From NCBI GenBank assembly GCA_964610505.1, contig CAZSXU010000008.1:60150-124149 (forward strand): 64,000 nt of DNA, in the 5' to 3' direction. This DNA is from CAZSXU01 sp964610505. GTDB taxonomy: Bacteria; Arandabacterota; Arandabacteria; JAGLYR01. The notes beneath the pieces were generated by a model, which saw only the letters and a list, made by a program, of their open reading frames with translations, searched no databases and was not told where the DNA came from. A program made the translations under genes and the position numbers. Position 1 is the first letter of the stretch. Each line of letters opens with the position of its first letter. Of the stretch, positions 1-8,919 are shown in pieces.

Positions 1-2866
1 ACCCTCCCGTCGGCGAGAAGATCCGTGGAGACATCGCGAGTACCGACAGGCCCGTTCCGCTGTCCATCGAATGGGTCTCCGCGAACACCGCGTAGCGGCC
101 TTCTGCGGAGATCACTGTTGAGATCGTCTCTGAATCTGAATCAAGACTTCCGCCCGCGCGCTCCCATTCATCCGGCCCTGTCTGCCGATACACGACCGGC
201 GTCGCAGCACCAACCTTGGCGGCGAGCAACAGGTCAAGAGTGACTACCTTCGAAAGACCCGCACTCTCCCAGGAAATGTCGTAGGCCGGCCCCAGGAACG
301 TGCCCCCCGTCGCCAGCGTGTCCAGGATCGCCCCATCCTCGACGGCCGCAGCCGTAACGGTAACTTCTTCCCCGAAAGTGTGGGGCGGGAAATAGAGATG
401 AAGCTCGCCGCCGGTGGTGTATACATGCCCACCGTCGGATACACTTACCACGGCAGGCGCCGTCTGACTGACCCATGGGAATTCGTTGTCAACGATCACC
501 CGGATCTGCCGGAGGCCCGTGAGCGACAGCGTGTCGCTGACTTCGAGTCTCAAATCATATTCCCCATCCTCAAGAAGCGACGTATTCCACCACGCGAGAA
601 CGCCGTCCGAAACGGGATACTCGGATTCCAGGAGCACTGTGGCGGCCGGCGTGCCCCAATCTTCTTCCCCGGCGGGGCGAACCAGCAGACGGTAGTGACT
701 GAATCGAGGATCATCGGCCGTACCCTTGACATAGGTCTCGCCCTGCACGACATCCCCGTAGGCGGGAGAGATGATCTGCGGCGCGGGGGGCGTCGTGTCG
801 ATCTCAAATACCAGGCGGAGCGGACTCGGCTCCAGGTTGAAAAGCCGGTCGCGGGACTGCACCCGGAACTCATGCGTTCCGTCCGCCAAGCCCGGCCGAC
901 TGAAGCTGTTGACTCGGGACCACGGGGACCACGGCTCGCCGTCCAGTGAATACGAGAACTCGATATCCGGCTCCCGGAATGCGGCGGTAAACGCGACTTC
1001 CACCTGGGGCGTCGGAGACACGGCCGTAGGCTCCAGGAGAAACCGACTCCTGGGCGACACCCGATCGGGCTCATGGACGGAGAGACCATATTCCGTCCCG
1101 ATCCAGAGACTTGCACCATGATCCAGGACGATATCCCAGACCGTATTGTGGACCAGCCCGTCCGCTTGCGTGAAGGTGAGCCACCGCTCGCCGTCATAGC
1201 GAGCCAGGCCTGAGTGCTGAGTCCCGACCCAGAAGTTGCCGTCCAGGTCCTCCACGATCGAAGAAATGAGGTCCTCTGCGAGTCCATCGTCTTCGTCAAA
1301 GGTGGTCCACACCTCTCCGTCGTAGCGGCCGACCCCTCCATAGGTTCCGAACCAAAGATTGCCCGAGGCGTCTTCGAGGATGTCCGTGATGCAGTTGCTG
1401 GGAAGACCGTCCCCGCTCGTGTAGGTGACCCAACTCTGGCCGTCGTAGCGACTCAGACCGTCGTATATCGTGCCGAACCAAAGGGTGTGGGTCCGATCCT
1501 CCAGGATCACGAAGACCTCGTTATCCACCAGTCCGTCCGCTGTTGTGTAGGTCGTCCACGTTGTGCCGTCATAGCGCGTGGCCCCGCCGCCCGTCGCAAA
1601 CCACAGGTTGCCGGCGTGATCCAGCGCGACGTCCCACACGGTGTTGTGCGCCAGACCGTCGTCGGTCGTGAACGTTGTCCAACTCTCTCCGTCGAACCGG
1701 CTCACTCCCTCCCAGGTGGCGGCCCAGAGATTGCCCGCGAGGTCTTCCTCGATCGCTCGAACGACATCGTCCCCCAGACCGTCGGCCACCGTGAAAGGGG
1801 TCCAGACATTCCAGTCGTAGTGCAGGACGCCGCCGCTGGTAGCGAACCAGAGATCTCCCGAGCTGTCGATGAACACCTCCCGCACCTTGTGATGGGGTAG
1901 AGCGTCTTCCTCCGTGTAGGTTGTCCACTGTTCCTGGTCGAACCGGCTCACTCCCGCGGGTCCTCCGAACCAGAGATTTCCGGTGCTGTCTTCTTCGAGT
2001 GAATAGACAACATTCCAGATCAGGCCATCTTCCTTCGTGAATGTCCTCCACTGGCGTCCATCGAAACGAGCGACTCCCTTGCTTGTCCCGAACCAGAGGT
2101 TTCCGCTTCGGTCGTAGATCATCGCGTAGACGGCATCGCTGGGCAGTCCATTCTCTTCCGTGTAGAGGTCCCAGGTCTCTCCGTCGAACCGACTCACGCC
2201 ACCATATGTCCCGATCCATATGGCGCCGGATGAATCCGCCAGGATCGAGGTCGTTTTGTCATAGACCAGTCCATCCTCCTCTGTGAACGCGGACCATGTG
2301 ACGCCGTCGAAGCGCGCCACGCCCCCCCGGGTAGCGAACCATAGGCTTCCGGCGGCATCTTCACAGATGGCCGTTACCCATTCGTCGATGAGGCCGCCGT
2401 CCTCGCCGTAGGTTCTCCAGGTCTCGCCATCGTAGCGCACCAGCCCACGCTTCGTTCCGAACCACAGGATTCCCGCCCGGTCTTCGTAGATAGTGGTCAC
2501 GTCGTCCGAGGGAAGGGTTTCACCCTGCCTGTACGTCGTCCACGTGGTTCCGGTGAACCGGCTCAAGCCGTCGTTCGTTCCGATCCAGAGATCCCCGGCG
2601 CTGTCCTCAAGAATCGAACTTGCGCCGTCGCCCGCCAGGCCGTCCTCTTCCGTGAACGGGATCCAGGTCAACCCGTCGAAGCGAGTGGCGCCGGGTCTGG
2701 TAAGAAACCAGAGATACCCGGCCCGGTCTTCGTAGATTCTCCACACCTCGCCGGGGAGCAGACCGTCCGCCGCATCGTAGCTCTGCCATGCACCGGAAGC
2801 TCCCGACGTCGGGAGAAGGATGGTGACCAGCAAAACCGATATGATGATTCCAGCTCGCATCTTCAT
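1..2866 (-). CDS. Secreted two-component-regulator-type propeller protein (C-terminus beyond left edge)
   Basis: An open frame runs from an ATG at 2866 to the left edge, giving about 955 residues. The protein starts with a signal peptide (MKMRAGIII..., cleavage likely after ASGA). I count 14 repeats of the type GNLWFGT..G.SRFDG..WTTYT..DGL, enough for two seven-bladed propellers as in the Reg_prop family. A Y_Y_Y-like Ig segment (about residues 480-570), linker domains and the first residues of a FlgD-like C-terminal domain follow (MSPRIFSPTG at the edge). By alignment with its neighbour, about 85 residues are missing to the left. The start codon overlaps the upstream gene's stop (ATGA), so the two are translationally coupled paralogs. 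In other bacteria such propellers are sensor halves of hybrid kinases. No kinase or membrane segment is visible here, so an exported or cell-surface role is inferred. Ligand unknown. Confidence 0.85.
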   Translation of the reverse strand, partial: MKMRAGIIISVLLVTILLPTSGASGAWQSYDAADGLLPGEVWRIYEDRAGYLWFLTRPGATRFDGLTWIPFTEEDGLAGDGASSILEDSAGDLWIGTNDGLSRFTGTTWTTYRQGETLPSDDVTTIYEDRAGILWFGTKRGLVRYDGETWRTYGEDGGLIDEWVTAICEDAAGSLWFATRGGVARFDGVTWSAFTEEDGLVYDKTTSILADSSGAIWIGTYGGVSRFDGETWDLYTEENGLPSDAVYAMIYDRSGNLWFGTSKGVARFDGRQWRTFTKEDGLIWNVVYSLEEDSTGNLWFGGPAGVSRFDQEQWTTYTEEDALPHHKVREVFIDSSGDLWFATSGGVLHYDWNVWTPFTVADGLGDDVVRAIEEDLAGNLWAATWEGVSRFDGESWTTFTTDDGLAHNTVWDVALDHAGNLWFATGGGATRYDGTTWTTYTTADGLVDNEVFVILEDRTHTLWFGTIYDGLSRYDGQSWVTYTSGDGLPSNCITDILEDASGNLWFGTYGGVGRYDGEVWTTFDEDDGLAEDLISSIVEDLDGNFWVGTQHSGLARYDGERWLTFTQADGLVHNTVWDIVLDHGASLWIGTEYGLSVHEPDRVSPRSRFLLEPTAVSPTPQVEVAFTAAFREPDIEFSYSLDGEPWSPWSRVNSFSRPGLADGTHEFRVQSRDRLFNLEPSPLRLVFEIDTTPPAPQIISPAYGDVVQGETYVKGTADDPRFSHYRLLVRPAGEEDWGTPAATVLLESEYPVSDGVLAWWNTSLLEDGEYDLRLEVSDTLSLTGLRQIRVIVDNEFPWVSQTAPAVVSVSDGGHVYTTGGELHLYFPPHTFGEEVTVTAAAVEDGAILDTLATGGTFLGPAYDISWESAGLSKVVTLDLLLAAKVGAATPVVYRQTGPDEWERAGGSLDSDSETISTVISAEGRYAVFAETHSMDSGTGLSVLAMSPRIFSPTGG

Positions 2867-5800
2867 CTCACCACCGCAAGGGTGTTGACCTGCTTCGCTC
2901 CCAGCGATTCAACGGTCACCAGGTAGAATCCATCCGGAACCTGGCGGCCGCTCTCGTCTCGGCCGTTCCACCGAACGAGGTTGGCACCGGCACCCATCCG
3001 GCTTGCGGCGGCGATTCGCTTCACCATACGCCCCGCGCGGTTGTAGACCTTGACGGTCACCGGACCTGATCGACCGATGCTGAAGCTAATGGCGACTTCG
3101 TCGTTGCCATATGTACCGGAAGGCGAGAACACGCGGGGAGACATGGAGATTGCAGACAGGCCCGTCCCTGTGACCGGCGCGGCGGCTTCGGCGAAGAGCG
3201 CGTACCGGCCTTCCCGGGTGACGGCTGCTGCCATCACCCCGGCAGCGTCATCGACGGTTCCACCGACCCGCTCCCACTCGTTACCCTCTACAAGAACGTA
3301 CAGCGCAGGAAAAAGGGGACCGGCTCCAATTTCGTCGGAAAATGGGGACGGGTTCCAATTTCGGCCTTTTGAAATTGGTGTCTGTCCCCATTGTCCCCCT
3401 TGTTCGCCAAGGGCCATCTCCAGCGTAGCCGGTTTGCTGAGTGCCCCCCCTCCCCACGAGATGTCATAGCCAGCGAAGATCCTCGCCGCTCCATTCGACA
3501 GTGAATCCGGCACATCCTCCTCCGCCACAGGATCGAGCGCGACCACCGCCTCCCGAACGAACGCCCCCGGCGGGAAATAGAGATGAATCTCTCTTCCGGG
3601 AGTGAAGACGTCTCCTCCCAATGACGCCTGAACGGTCACGGGTGACGTCTTGCCGATCCACGGAGCCACGTTGTCAATGATCAGCTCCACGTGGTGCGCC
3701 CCCGTGAGCCCGAGCGTATCACTCTCCTCAACCCGCAGCTCGTACGCCCCGTCCGGGAAGTCTTGCGTGTTCCACCAGGCCAGTGTGCCGTCAACCACCG
3801 GATACTCGGAATCAACCAGGACCGTGGCCGAGGGCGGATCCCAGCTCCCCTCTCCCGGAGAACGGACCAGCACCCGATAGCGCCTGAATCGAGGGTCGGC
3901 CGCCGTTCCCTTTACGAACACTTCGCCACGGATCACCTCTCCCAGCGACGGTGAGGAGATCATGGGTACGGGCTGCGTGGCATCAACTTCGAAGGTCCAG
4001 CTCGCCGGGTCCGGCTCAACGTTGAAGTACCGATCGCGCGCCCGCACTTGAAAGGTGTGTATGCCGTCGGCCACGCCCGAGCGACTGTACCCGTTCAGCG
4101 TCGACCAGGACGACCAAGGCTCCCCGTTAAACGAACAGGAGAATTCGATGTCGGGTTCGTCAAACGCCGCCCCATACGCGAACGTCACCTGATTGGACGG
4201 CGAGAGGGATGCCGGCCCAAGCAGAAGACGTGTCTGGGGATAGACGCGATCCGGTTCGAGCACCGAGACTCCGTAGTAGTACGTCTCAATCCAGAAGTTC
4301 CCGGCGTGATCCTGAATGATGTCGCGGATCCTGTTGCTTCCGAGCCCGTCGGCGATCGTGAGATTCGCCCAGGTCTCCCCGTCAAAGCGCGCAATCCCGC
4401 CTCCATCGAAACCTACCCAGAGATTCCCGTCCGTATCCATGACGAGGCCGGAGGCGTCCTTGTCGGGCAGGCCGTCCGCCACGGTCCAGGCCGTCCACTC
4501 CGAGCCGTCGAACCGGGCCACCCCTGCGTTGCGTATGGCAATCCAGATGTTCCCGGATGGGTCCTCCATCATGTCCCGGCAGTTGTTTCCCGGGAGAACG
4601 TCGTCGCTCGTGTAGTGGGTCCAGCTCTGCCCGTCGTAGCGATGCACCCCGGCGAGACTCGTGGCGAACCAGAGATCTCCGGAATGGTCTTCGAGGATCG
4701 CGTATACGGCGCTCTGCCAAACCATCTCTGCTTCGATTTCGAGCTTGGTCCAGGTCTGGCCGTCGTACTGGACGGCTCCCCGGTAGGTCCCGAACCAGAG
4801 ATCTCCCCTCCGGTCCTCATAAAACGAGAAGAAGACGCTGTCCGGCAGCCCATCTGAAGGAGAGAAGATGTCCCAGGTTTCGCCGTCGAACTGCACGACA
4901 CCCGCGCGGTCGGTTCCGAACCACAGGTCTCCCGTCGAGGACTGGCCGATGCACTGAACAAAGTAGTCCGGAAACACATCCGTGGGACCGTAGTGGGTCC
5001 AATCCCGCCAATCGTAACGGTCCAGCCCCATCGAGTTGGAAAGCCAGACATCTCCGTCCCTGTCCTGAAAGATATCCAACATGGAATCGTTGACGAGCAC
5101 GTTCTGATCCGTGTAGTGCGTCCAGCTCTGCCGGTCGTAGCGGCTCACGCGATCGGAATGACCGAACCATAGATTCCCCGCCCGGTCCTCAAGAATCGAC
5201 CGCACGATGGAACTTGCGAGTCCGTCGCCCGGCGTGAAAGTGCGCCAACTCAACCCATCGAAGCGGGTCACCCCCCCGCCGTAGGTCCCGAACCAGAGGT
5301 TTCCGTCCCGATCCGCGAGGATCGACAGTACGGAGTTGCTTCCGAGCCCGTCCTCCTTCGTGAAAGTCGTCCAGTTCGTTCCATCGAAACGGCTCACTCC
5401 GTACGAAGTGCCGAACCACAGATTCCCGTCCCGGTCCTCGTCCATGCCACGGACGACATTATTCACCAGCCCATCTTCTTCCGTGTAGGTCTGCCAGGTC
5501 ACTCCGTCGTAGCGACTGACTCCGGATCCGGTTGCGAACCAAAGGTGGCCGAAGTGGTCTTCGAGCATCATGATCACCTCGTCGTCCGCCAGGCCACTCT
5601 CTTCCCGGAAAGAGTACCAGCTGGTTCCGTCGTAGTGGGCCACACCGTTGCCTGTGGGGAACCACAGACCGCCCTGGCTGTCTTCCAGGATGGAGTTGAC
5701 ACTGTACCACGGCAGGACGTCGGGGACCGTGTAGGTGGTCCAGGCAGTGCCGTCGTAGCGGCTGAGACCACGAAACGTGCCAAACCAGAGGTCGCCGTTC

Positions 5801-6132
5801 CGATCTTCATGAACCGCGAAAACGATGTCGAAGGCCAACCCGTCCTCTTCTGTCAGGGTCGCCCAGGTCAGACCGTCAAAGCGCGTGGCGCCTGCCCCCG
5901 TAGGGAACCAGAGGTTGCCGTCCCGGTCCTCGAAGAGTGGCTTCCCGTCATAGTGAAAGAGACCGTCGGATTTGTCGAAGGTCTGCCAGGTGGCGCGCGC
6001 GGGCGGAGCCGAGGCGAGCAGGAGCACGAGCGCAAGCGCTGTCACGGCGGGAGAAACCGCGGTCGGTCGCCGCGGTTCCTTCTTTCCATCGGTCCCATAG
6101 GACCTGTATGACCTATGGTTCTTTGTAAACAT
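2863..6132 (-). CDS. Secreted 14-repeat propeller protein with FlgD-like C-terminal domain
   Basis: About 1089 residues from the ATG at 6132, which is the nearest start to the signal peptide (hydrophobic VTALALVLLLASAPPARA); longer starts up to 6180 are possible. It has 14 Reg_prop-type repeats (two propellers), then a Y_Y_Y-like domain (FQVRARDRYFN motif), an Ig-like region, and a C-terminal FlgD-like domain with VKVYNRAGRMVKR, ending in NTLAVVR. It is a close paralog of the gene that follows it. The start overlaps the end of the upstream lipoprotein gene by 20 bases. Compared with the paralog it carries about 27 extra residues around the segment encoded by 3315-3389, where a palindromic repeat is inserted in frame. 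Function unknown; export and surface attachment are inferred from the signal peptide and C-terminal domain. Confidence 0.85.
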   Translation of the reverse strand: MFTKNHRSYRSYGTDGKKEPRRPTAVSPAVTALALVLLLASAPPARATWQTFDKSDGLFHYDGKPLFEDRDGNLWFPTGAGATRFDGLTWATLTEEDGLAFDIVFAVHEDRNGDLWFGTFRGLSRYDGTAWTTYTVPDVLPWYSVNSILEDSQGGLWFPTGNGVAHYDGTSWYSFREESGLADDEVIMMLEDHFGHLWFATGSGVSRYDGVTWQTYTEEDGLVNNVVRGMDEDRDGNLWFGTSYGVSRFDGTNWTTFTKEDGLGSNSVLSILADRDGNLWFGTYGGGVTRFDGLSWRTFTPGDGLASSIVRSILEDRAGNLWFGHSDRVSRYDRQSWTHYTDQNVLVNDSMLDIFQDRDGDVWLSNSMGLDRYDWRDWTHYGPTDVFPDYFVQCIGQSSTGDLWFGTDRAGVVQFDGETWDIFSPSDGLPDSVFFSFYEDRRGDLWFGTYRGAVQYDGQTWTKLEIEAEMVWQSAVYAILEDHSGDLWFATSLAGVHRYDGQSWTHYTSDDVLPGNNCRDMMEDPSGNIWIAIRNAGVARFDGSEWTAWTVADGLPDKDASGLVMDTDGNLWVGFDGGGIARFDGETWANLTIADGLGSNRIRDIIQDHAGNFWIETYYYGVSVLEPDRVYPQTRLLLGPASLSPSNQVTFAYGAAFDEPDIEFSCSFNGEPWSSWSTLNGYSRSGVADGIHTFQVRARDRYFNVEPDPASWTFEVDATQPVPMISSPSLGEVIRGEVFVKGTAADPRFRRYRVLVRSPGEGSWDPPSATVLVDSEYPVVDGTLAWWNTQDFPDGAYELRVEESDTLGLTGAHHVELIIDNVAPWIGKTSPVTVQASLGGDVFTPGREIHLYFPPGAFVREAVVALDPVAEEDVPDSLSNGAARIFAGYDISWGGGALSKPATLEMALGEQGGQWGQTPISKGRNWNPSPFSDEIGAGPLFPALYVLVEGNEWERVGGTVDDAAGVMAAAVTREGRYALFAEAAAPVTGTGLSAISMSPRVFSPSGTYGNDEVAISFSIGRSGPVTVKVYNRAGRMVKRIAAASRMGAGANLVRWNGRDESGRQVPDGFYLVTVESLGAKQVNTLAVVR
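3315..3389. repeat. REP-like palindromic element inserted in a coding sequence
   Basis: Three copies of the 19-base pattern GGGGAC-N5-CCAATTTC are present: direct copies at 3315-3333 and 3344-3362, and an inverted copy at 3371-3389. The second and third can pair with an 8-base loop (GGCCTTTT) and an internal mismatch of five bases. The element sits inside the 14-repeat propeller gene, keeps its frame, and matches nothing in the adjacent paralog. The layout resembles REP doublets mobilised by RAYT transposases. No such transposase gene is in the window. Confidence 0.7.
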
Positions 6133-8554
6133 CCCACTCATCCCAATCCACGTGGACGGTGGTCGTGAAGATCCGATCATTGCATCGACGATCCGTCCAG
6201 ATCATGTAGAGATATTCGACCGGCCCCAGGTGATCCGCGTGGCTCACCGTGATGGACTCGAAGTCCTCAAGACCAAGCCCGCAGTAGCTGTTGAGGCCCC
6301 ACGACCGCTGTGCGTAGACATCCACCCAGGTGCGCGAGCTGCTCGTATTCATCCCACAGGGCGGCAGATCCGTAGCGGGGGCAAAGAGTTCGGGCGGGAT
6401 TTCATCCAGATTCGTGACGGTGAGCTCGAACTCGATTCTTCCCGAGCGCGCACGAACATTCAGAAGACCGAGTTCCGGGGCAGGCATGTCCGGATAGCAC
6501 CGGCCGTAGTCCGTTGAGGCCCGGTTCGAAGTTGCCGTGACGCCACAGTACCTATCCGTCAGAACAACGTAGATGGAGTCAGGAGGCGACTTCTTCGCCG
6601 GAAGGTCGAACCAGATGCCGTCATAGAGCTGGTCCCGGTCCGTGAAGTGGCACAGCTCGCCGAGGATCTCGCCCGTGTTGCCGTAGATGCCAACCTTCAC
6701 GCGGGAGGCAATATCGTCTTCCCCGCATGGCTCCAGATGCGGGGCGGCGGAAAACAGCTCCCGCCTGTAGCTCCGGTAGTTGGTGATGGAAAGACGCCAC
6801 CGGGTCCAGGGTTCTCCATCCCGCTCGAGTTCCTCCGTCCCGGTGATGAACAGGGACGGCGCCGACAGATCCTCGCAATAGGGGCACTCCGCCTGCGACG
6901 TCTTGACGGCAAACTCTCGAGACGTCGACCACTCGCCCCAGATGCCACCCGTCATCGCCCGGACTCTCCAGGACCAGTCGAACCGGTACGCGTCCTCGAC
7001 CCAGCCCGAGGACGCCTTCATCTGGTAGGAGGTGTCGGACAGATCCGACGCGTTCACTTCGAATTCCGGAATGTCAGCGTCCGGCTGATCCACCTGAAGG
7101 TGGTATCGTTCCGCCCCCGGACACGAGTGCCACTCGAATTCCCAGACCGCGCTGTCCGGCCAGTCGTGGCAGTTGTTGGCCATCACCGTAGCGGGTTTCG
7201 GCGAGATCGGCTCGGGAACACAGGCTTCGGCGGCGGCTCCCAGAAACTGCTGGACGGCCGTCAGGACGCTCGCGTCTCGGGTCAGATCTTCGTGCCGTGC
7301 GGCGACCAGAGTCGTCTCGGCCGCCGAGTAGGTTTCGTGCGGTTCGAACCCCATGACGGCGCTTTCGACCGACACCAGGCCATCGTCCGGGCCCTCGATG
7401 CAGGCGCTGAGGCGGCCTTCTTGCTCTCCGGCGATCAGGAGGGCGTTGATGTCGTATGGCTCCGTCCAGCCCTGGTTAAGATCCTCGAGAAACGCGCTTC
7501 CTTTTACCAGCTGCCGTGCCCCCGGGCCGAGGAGCCCGGTGGGTTTGGCCCCGGGTGAATCGACGAGCGAGCGCTCGAGCTGAACGAACTCCGAGAAACG
7601 GCCTAGGTAGTCTTCCCACACGCGGCAACTGTCGGAGACCATCCCGCCGTGGGGCGAACCCAGAAGAACCAGATGTCCGACCTCAAAGTCGTCCGCGTGG
7701 TTCTTGAGAAAGTGGCGCGCCACGATTCCGCCCATGGAGTGGGCAATGATCGTGAGCCGAGGCTTCACTTCCCCCAGAAGGGCAATGAGCGACGAGTACA
7801 GCAGATCCGAAGATGTCTCGATGGTCCGGTACGGATCGTATTGAAAGCCCCAGACAATCCCGTTTTCCCCCGCGAGGCCTTCAACGAACTCCTGGAATGT
7901 GACCCCTGCTGGGGTCTCCTGTTGCCAGGCGCCCTCGTGCGAGGAGGAGATTCCATGGATCAGAAGATATAGCTCCTCGCCGTCATGAACGCGTCGGCCG
8001 AAGTGGTGGATTCCAAGCCAGTCTGGGTGGAGAGGCTCTCCGACGTCGGAGAGGTCCTCTCTCTCCCCGGCCCAGATTACGACTCCGCCGTCGTCATCCC
8101 CCGCGCCCCCCGGATCCAACCCCACATAGGCCAACGTCAGCCTGCCACCCGAGAAACTCTGCCGGCCCATTCCCAGGGTCTCTCCGTTATCGAAGAAGGC
8201 GAAGACTTCGCCCCCCGCGGGAGAACTCACGTCATGAAGATCCACGTACACGGGGCTTCTGAGGGGTCCCCCGAGATCCAGGCGGCAGACGGGCCCCAGC
8301 GGTCGGGTGTCTGCAAAATCGAGATTCGGAGACGTCTCCAGCGACAAGACGACATTGGCGCTGACGGCCAGCGCGTACGCCGGGATTCTGAGGGAGACTC
8401 CCTCCAGATCGATGGTGCCTCCACCCGTGAACGTTATGAAACGACTGGCCGTCCGTTCGTCTCCGGGCGCGGTGGGTTTCTTTTTGTCTCCACAGGAGAC
8501 CAGGCCCAGCACCAGAAGACACAGGACGCTGAGGACCACTCGTCTATGTTTCAT
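6113..8554 (-). CDS. Lipoprotein with alpha/beta-hydrolase (lipase-like) domain
   Basis: 813 residues from the ATG at 8554; this start gives a clean lipoprotein signal peptide (MKHRRVVLSVLCLLVLGLVSC, lipobox LVSC). An open extension to 8782 is ignored because it runs through palindromes. The middle part has a serine-hydrolase fold signature: YLLIHGISSSHEG (oxyanion region), the nucleophile elbow AHSMGG, and LLGSPHGG, as in PGAP1/DUF676-like esterases. The C-terminal third has Ig-like segments with several Cys pairs. It is likely an outer-membrane or periplasmic esterase; the substrate is unknown. It is followed by the two propeller genes, so the three may be co-transcribed. The catalytic Asp and His were not assigned with certainty. 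Confidence 0.8.
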   Translation of the reverse strand: MKHRRVVLSVLCLLVLGLVSCGDKKKPTAPGDERTASRFITFTGGGTIDLEGVSLRIPAYALAVSANVVLSLETSPNLDFADTRPLGPVCRLDLGGPLRSPVYVDLHDVSSPAGGEVFAFFDNGETLGMGRQSFSGGRLTLAYVGLDPGGAGDDDGGVVIWAGEREDLSDVGEPLHPDWLGIHHFGRRVHDGEELYLLIHGISSSHEGAWQQETPAGVTFQEFVEGLAGENGIVWGFQYDPYRTIETSSDLLYSSLIALLGEVKPRLTIIAHSMGGIVARHFLKNHADDFEVGHLVLLGSPHGGMVSDSCRVWEDYLGRFSEFVQLERSLVDSPGAKPTGLLGPGARQLVKGSAFLEDLNQGWTEPYDINALLIAGEQEGRLSACIEGPDDGLVSVESAVMGFEPHETYSAAETTLVAARHEDLTRDASVLTAVQQFLGAAAEACVPEPISPKPATVMANNCHDWPDSAVWEFEWHSCPGAERYHLQVDQPDADIPEFEVNASDLSDTSYQMKASSGWVEDAYRFDWSWRVRAMTGGIWGEWSTSREFAVKTSQAECPYCEDLSAPSLFITGTEELERDGEPWTRWRLSITNYRSYRRELFSAAPHLEPCGEDDIASRVKVGIYGNTGEILGELCHFTDRDQLYDGIWFDLPAKKSPPDSIYVVLTDRYCGVTATSNRASTDYGRCYPDMPAPELGLLNVRARSGRIEFELTVTNLDEIPPELFAPATDLPPCGMNTSSSRTWVDVYAQRSWGLNSYCGLGLEDFESITVSHADHLGPVEYLYMIWTDRRCNDRIFTTTVHVDWDEWDVYKEP

Positions 8555-8919
8555 GATGTCCATCCAGTGCCGGCGCGCCGGCTGAATCCAGAAGAGAACC
8601 GTGCGTTTCCAACCGGATTCCGGGGAACAGGGTTTCCCAGCCCCACCCTGTCCCTTTGAGAGAACTACAGGAATCCGGTCCGAATGTTGGACGTGGAGAT
8701 GGAGAAAGCTTCCGCTGACCCCTCGATATAGTCCCGTCGCTCTGCGACGGGACCACTCGGGACGAACGGAGTTCGTCCCCATCTCCGTGCCATGCTAATC
8801 ATACCGTTCGTCCCGAGTGCGGCGCATCCCGCCGAAGGCTATCTATCGCCGTGTATCGAGGGACTGCCCGGGGGCGCCTTCCTCCAAACCCCTGGGATCT
8901 ACCTCGGTACGGTACCCTC
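8555..8919. other. 365-base intergenic region rich in palindromes
   Basis: No convincing gene is seen here. It lies between the PrsW-like gene and the lipoprotein gene, both on the minus strand. It holds a hairpin at 8623-8654 (10 paired bases with one bulged A, loop of about 11) and the palindrome cluster at 8731-8819, described separately. It presumably contains the 3' end of the sigma-factor operon transcript and the 5' leader of the lipoprotein gene. No strong sigma-70 type promoter was recognised. Confidence 0.6.
8731..8819. repeat. Cluster of perfect palindromes, possible terminator or REP-like element
   Basis: Hairpin one is 8731-8740 against 8744-8753: 10 perfect pairs with a 3-base loop. 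Hairpin two is 8759-8766 against 8772-8779: 8 perfect pairs with a 5-base loop. A third, perfect 16-base inverted repeat pairs 8754-8769 with 8804-8819 and would compete with hairpin two. Located after the PrsW-like gene, hairpin one could end the sigma-factor operon, but no clear U tract follows on the minus strand. Confidence 0.65.

Noticed and set aside
8555..8782. N-terminal extension of the lipase-like lipoprotein to 8782
   Set aside because: It would bury the lipoprotein signal peptide inside the protein and reads through palindromes.
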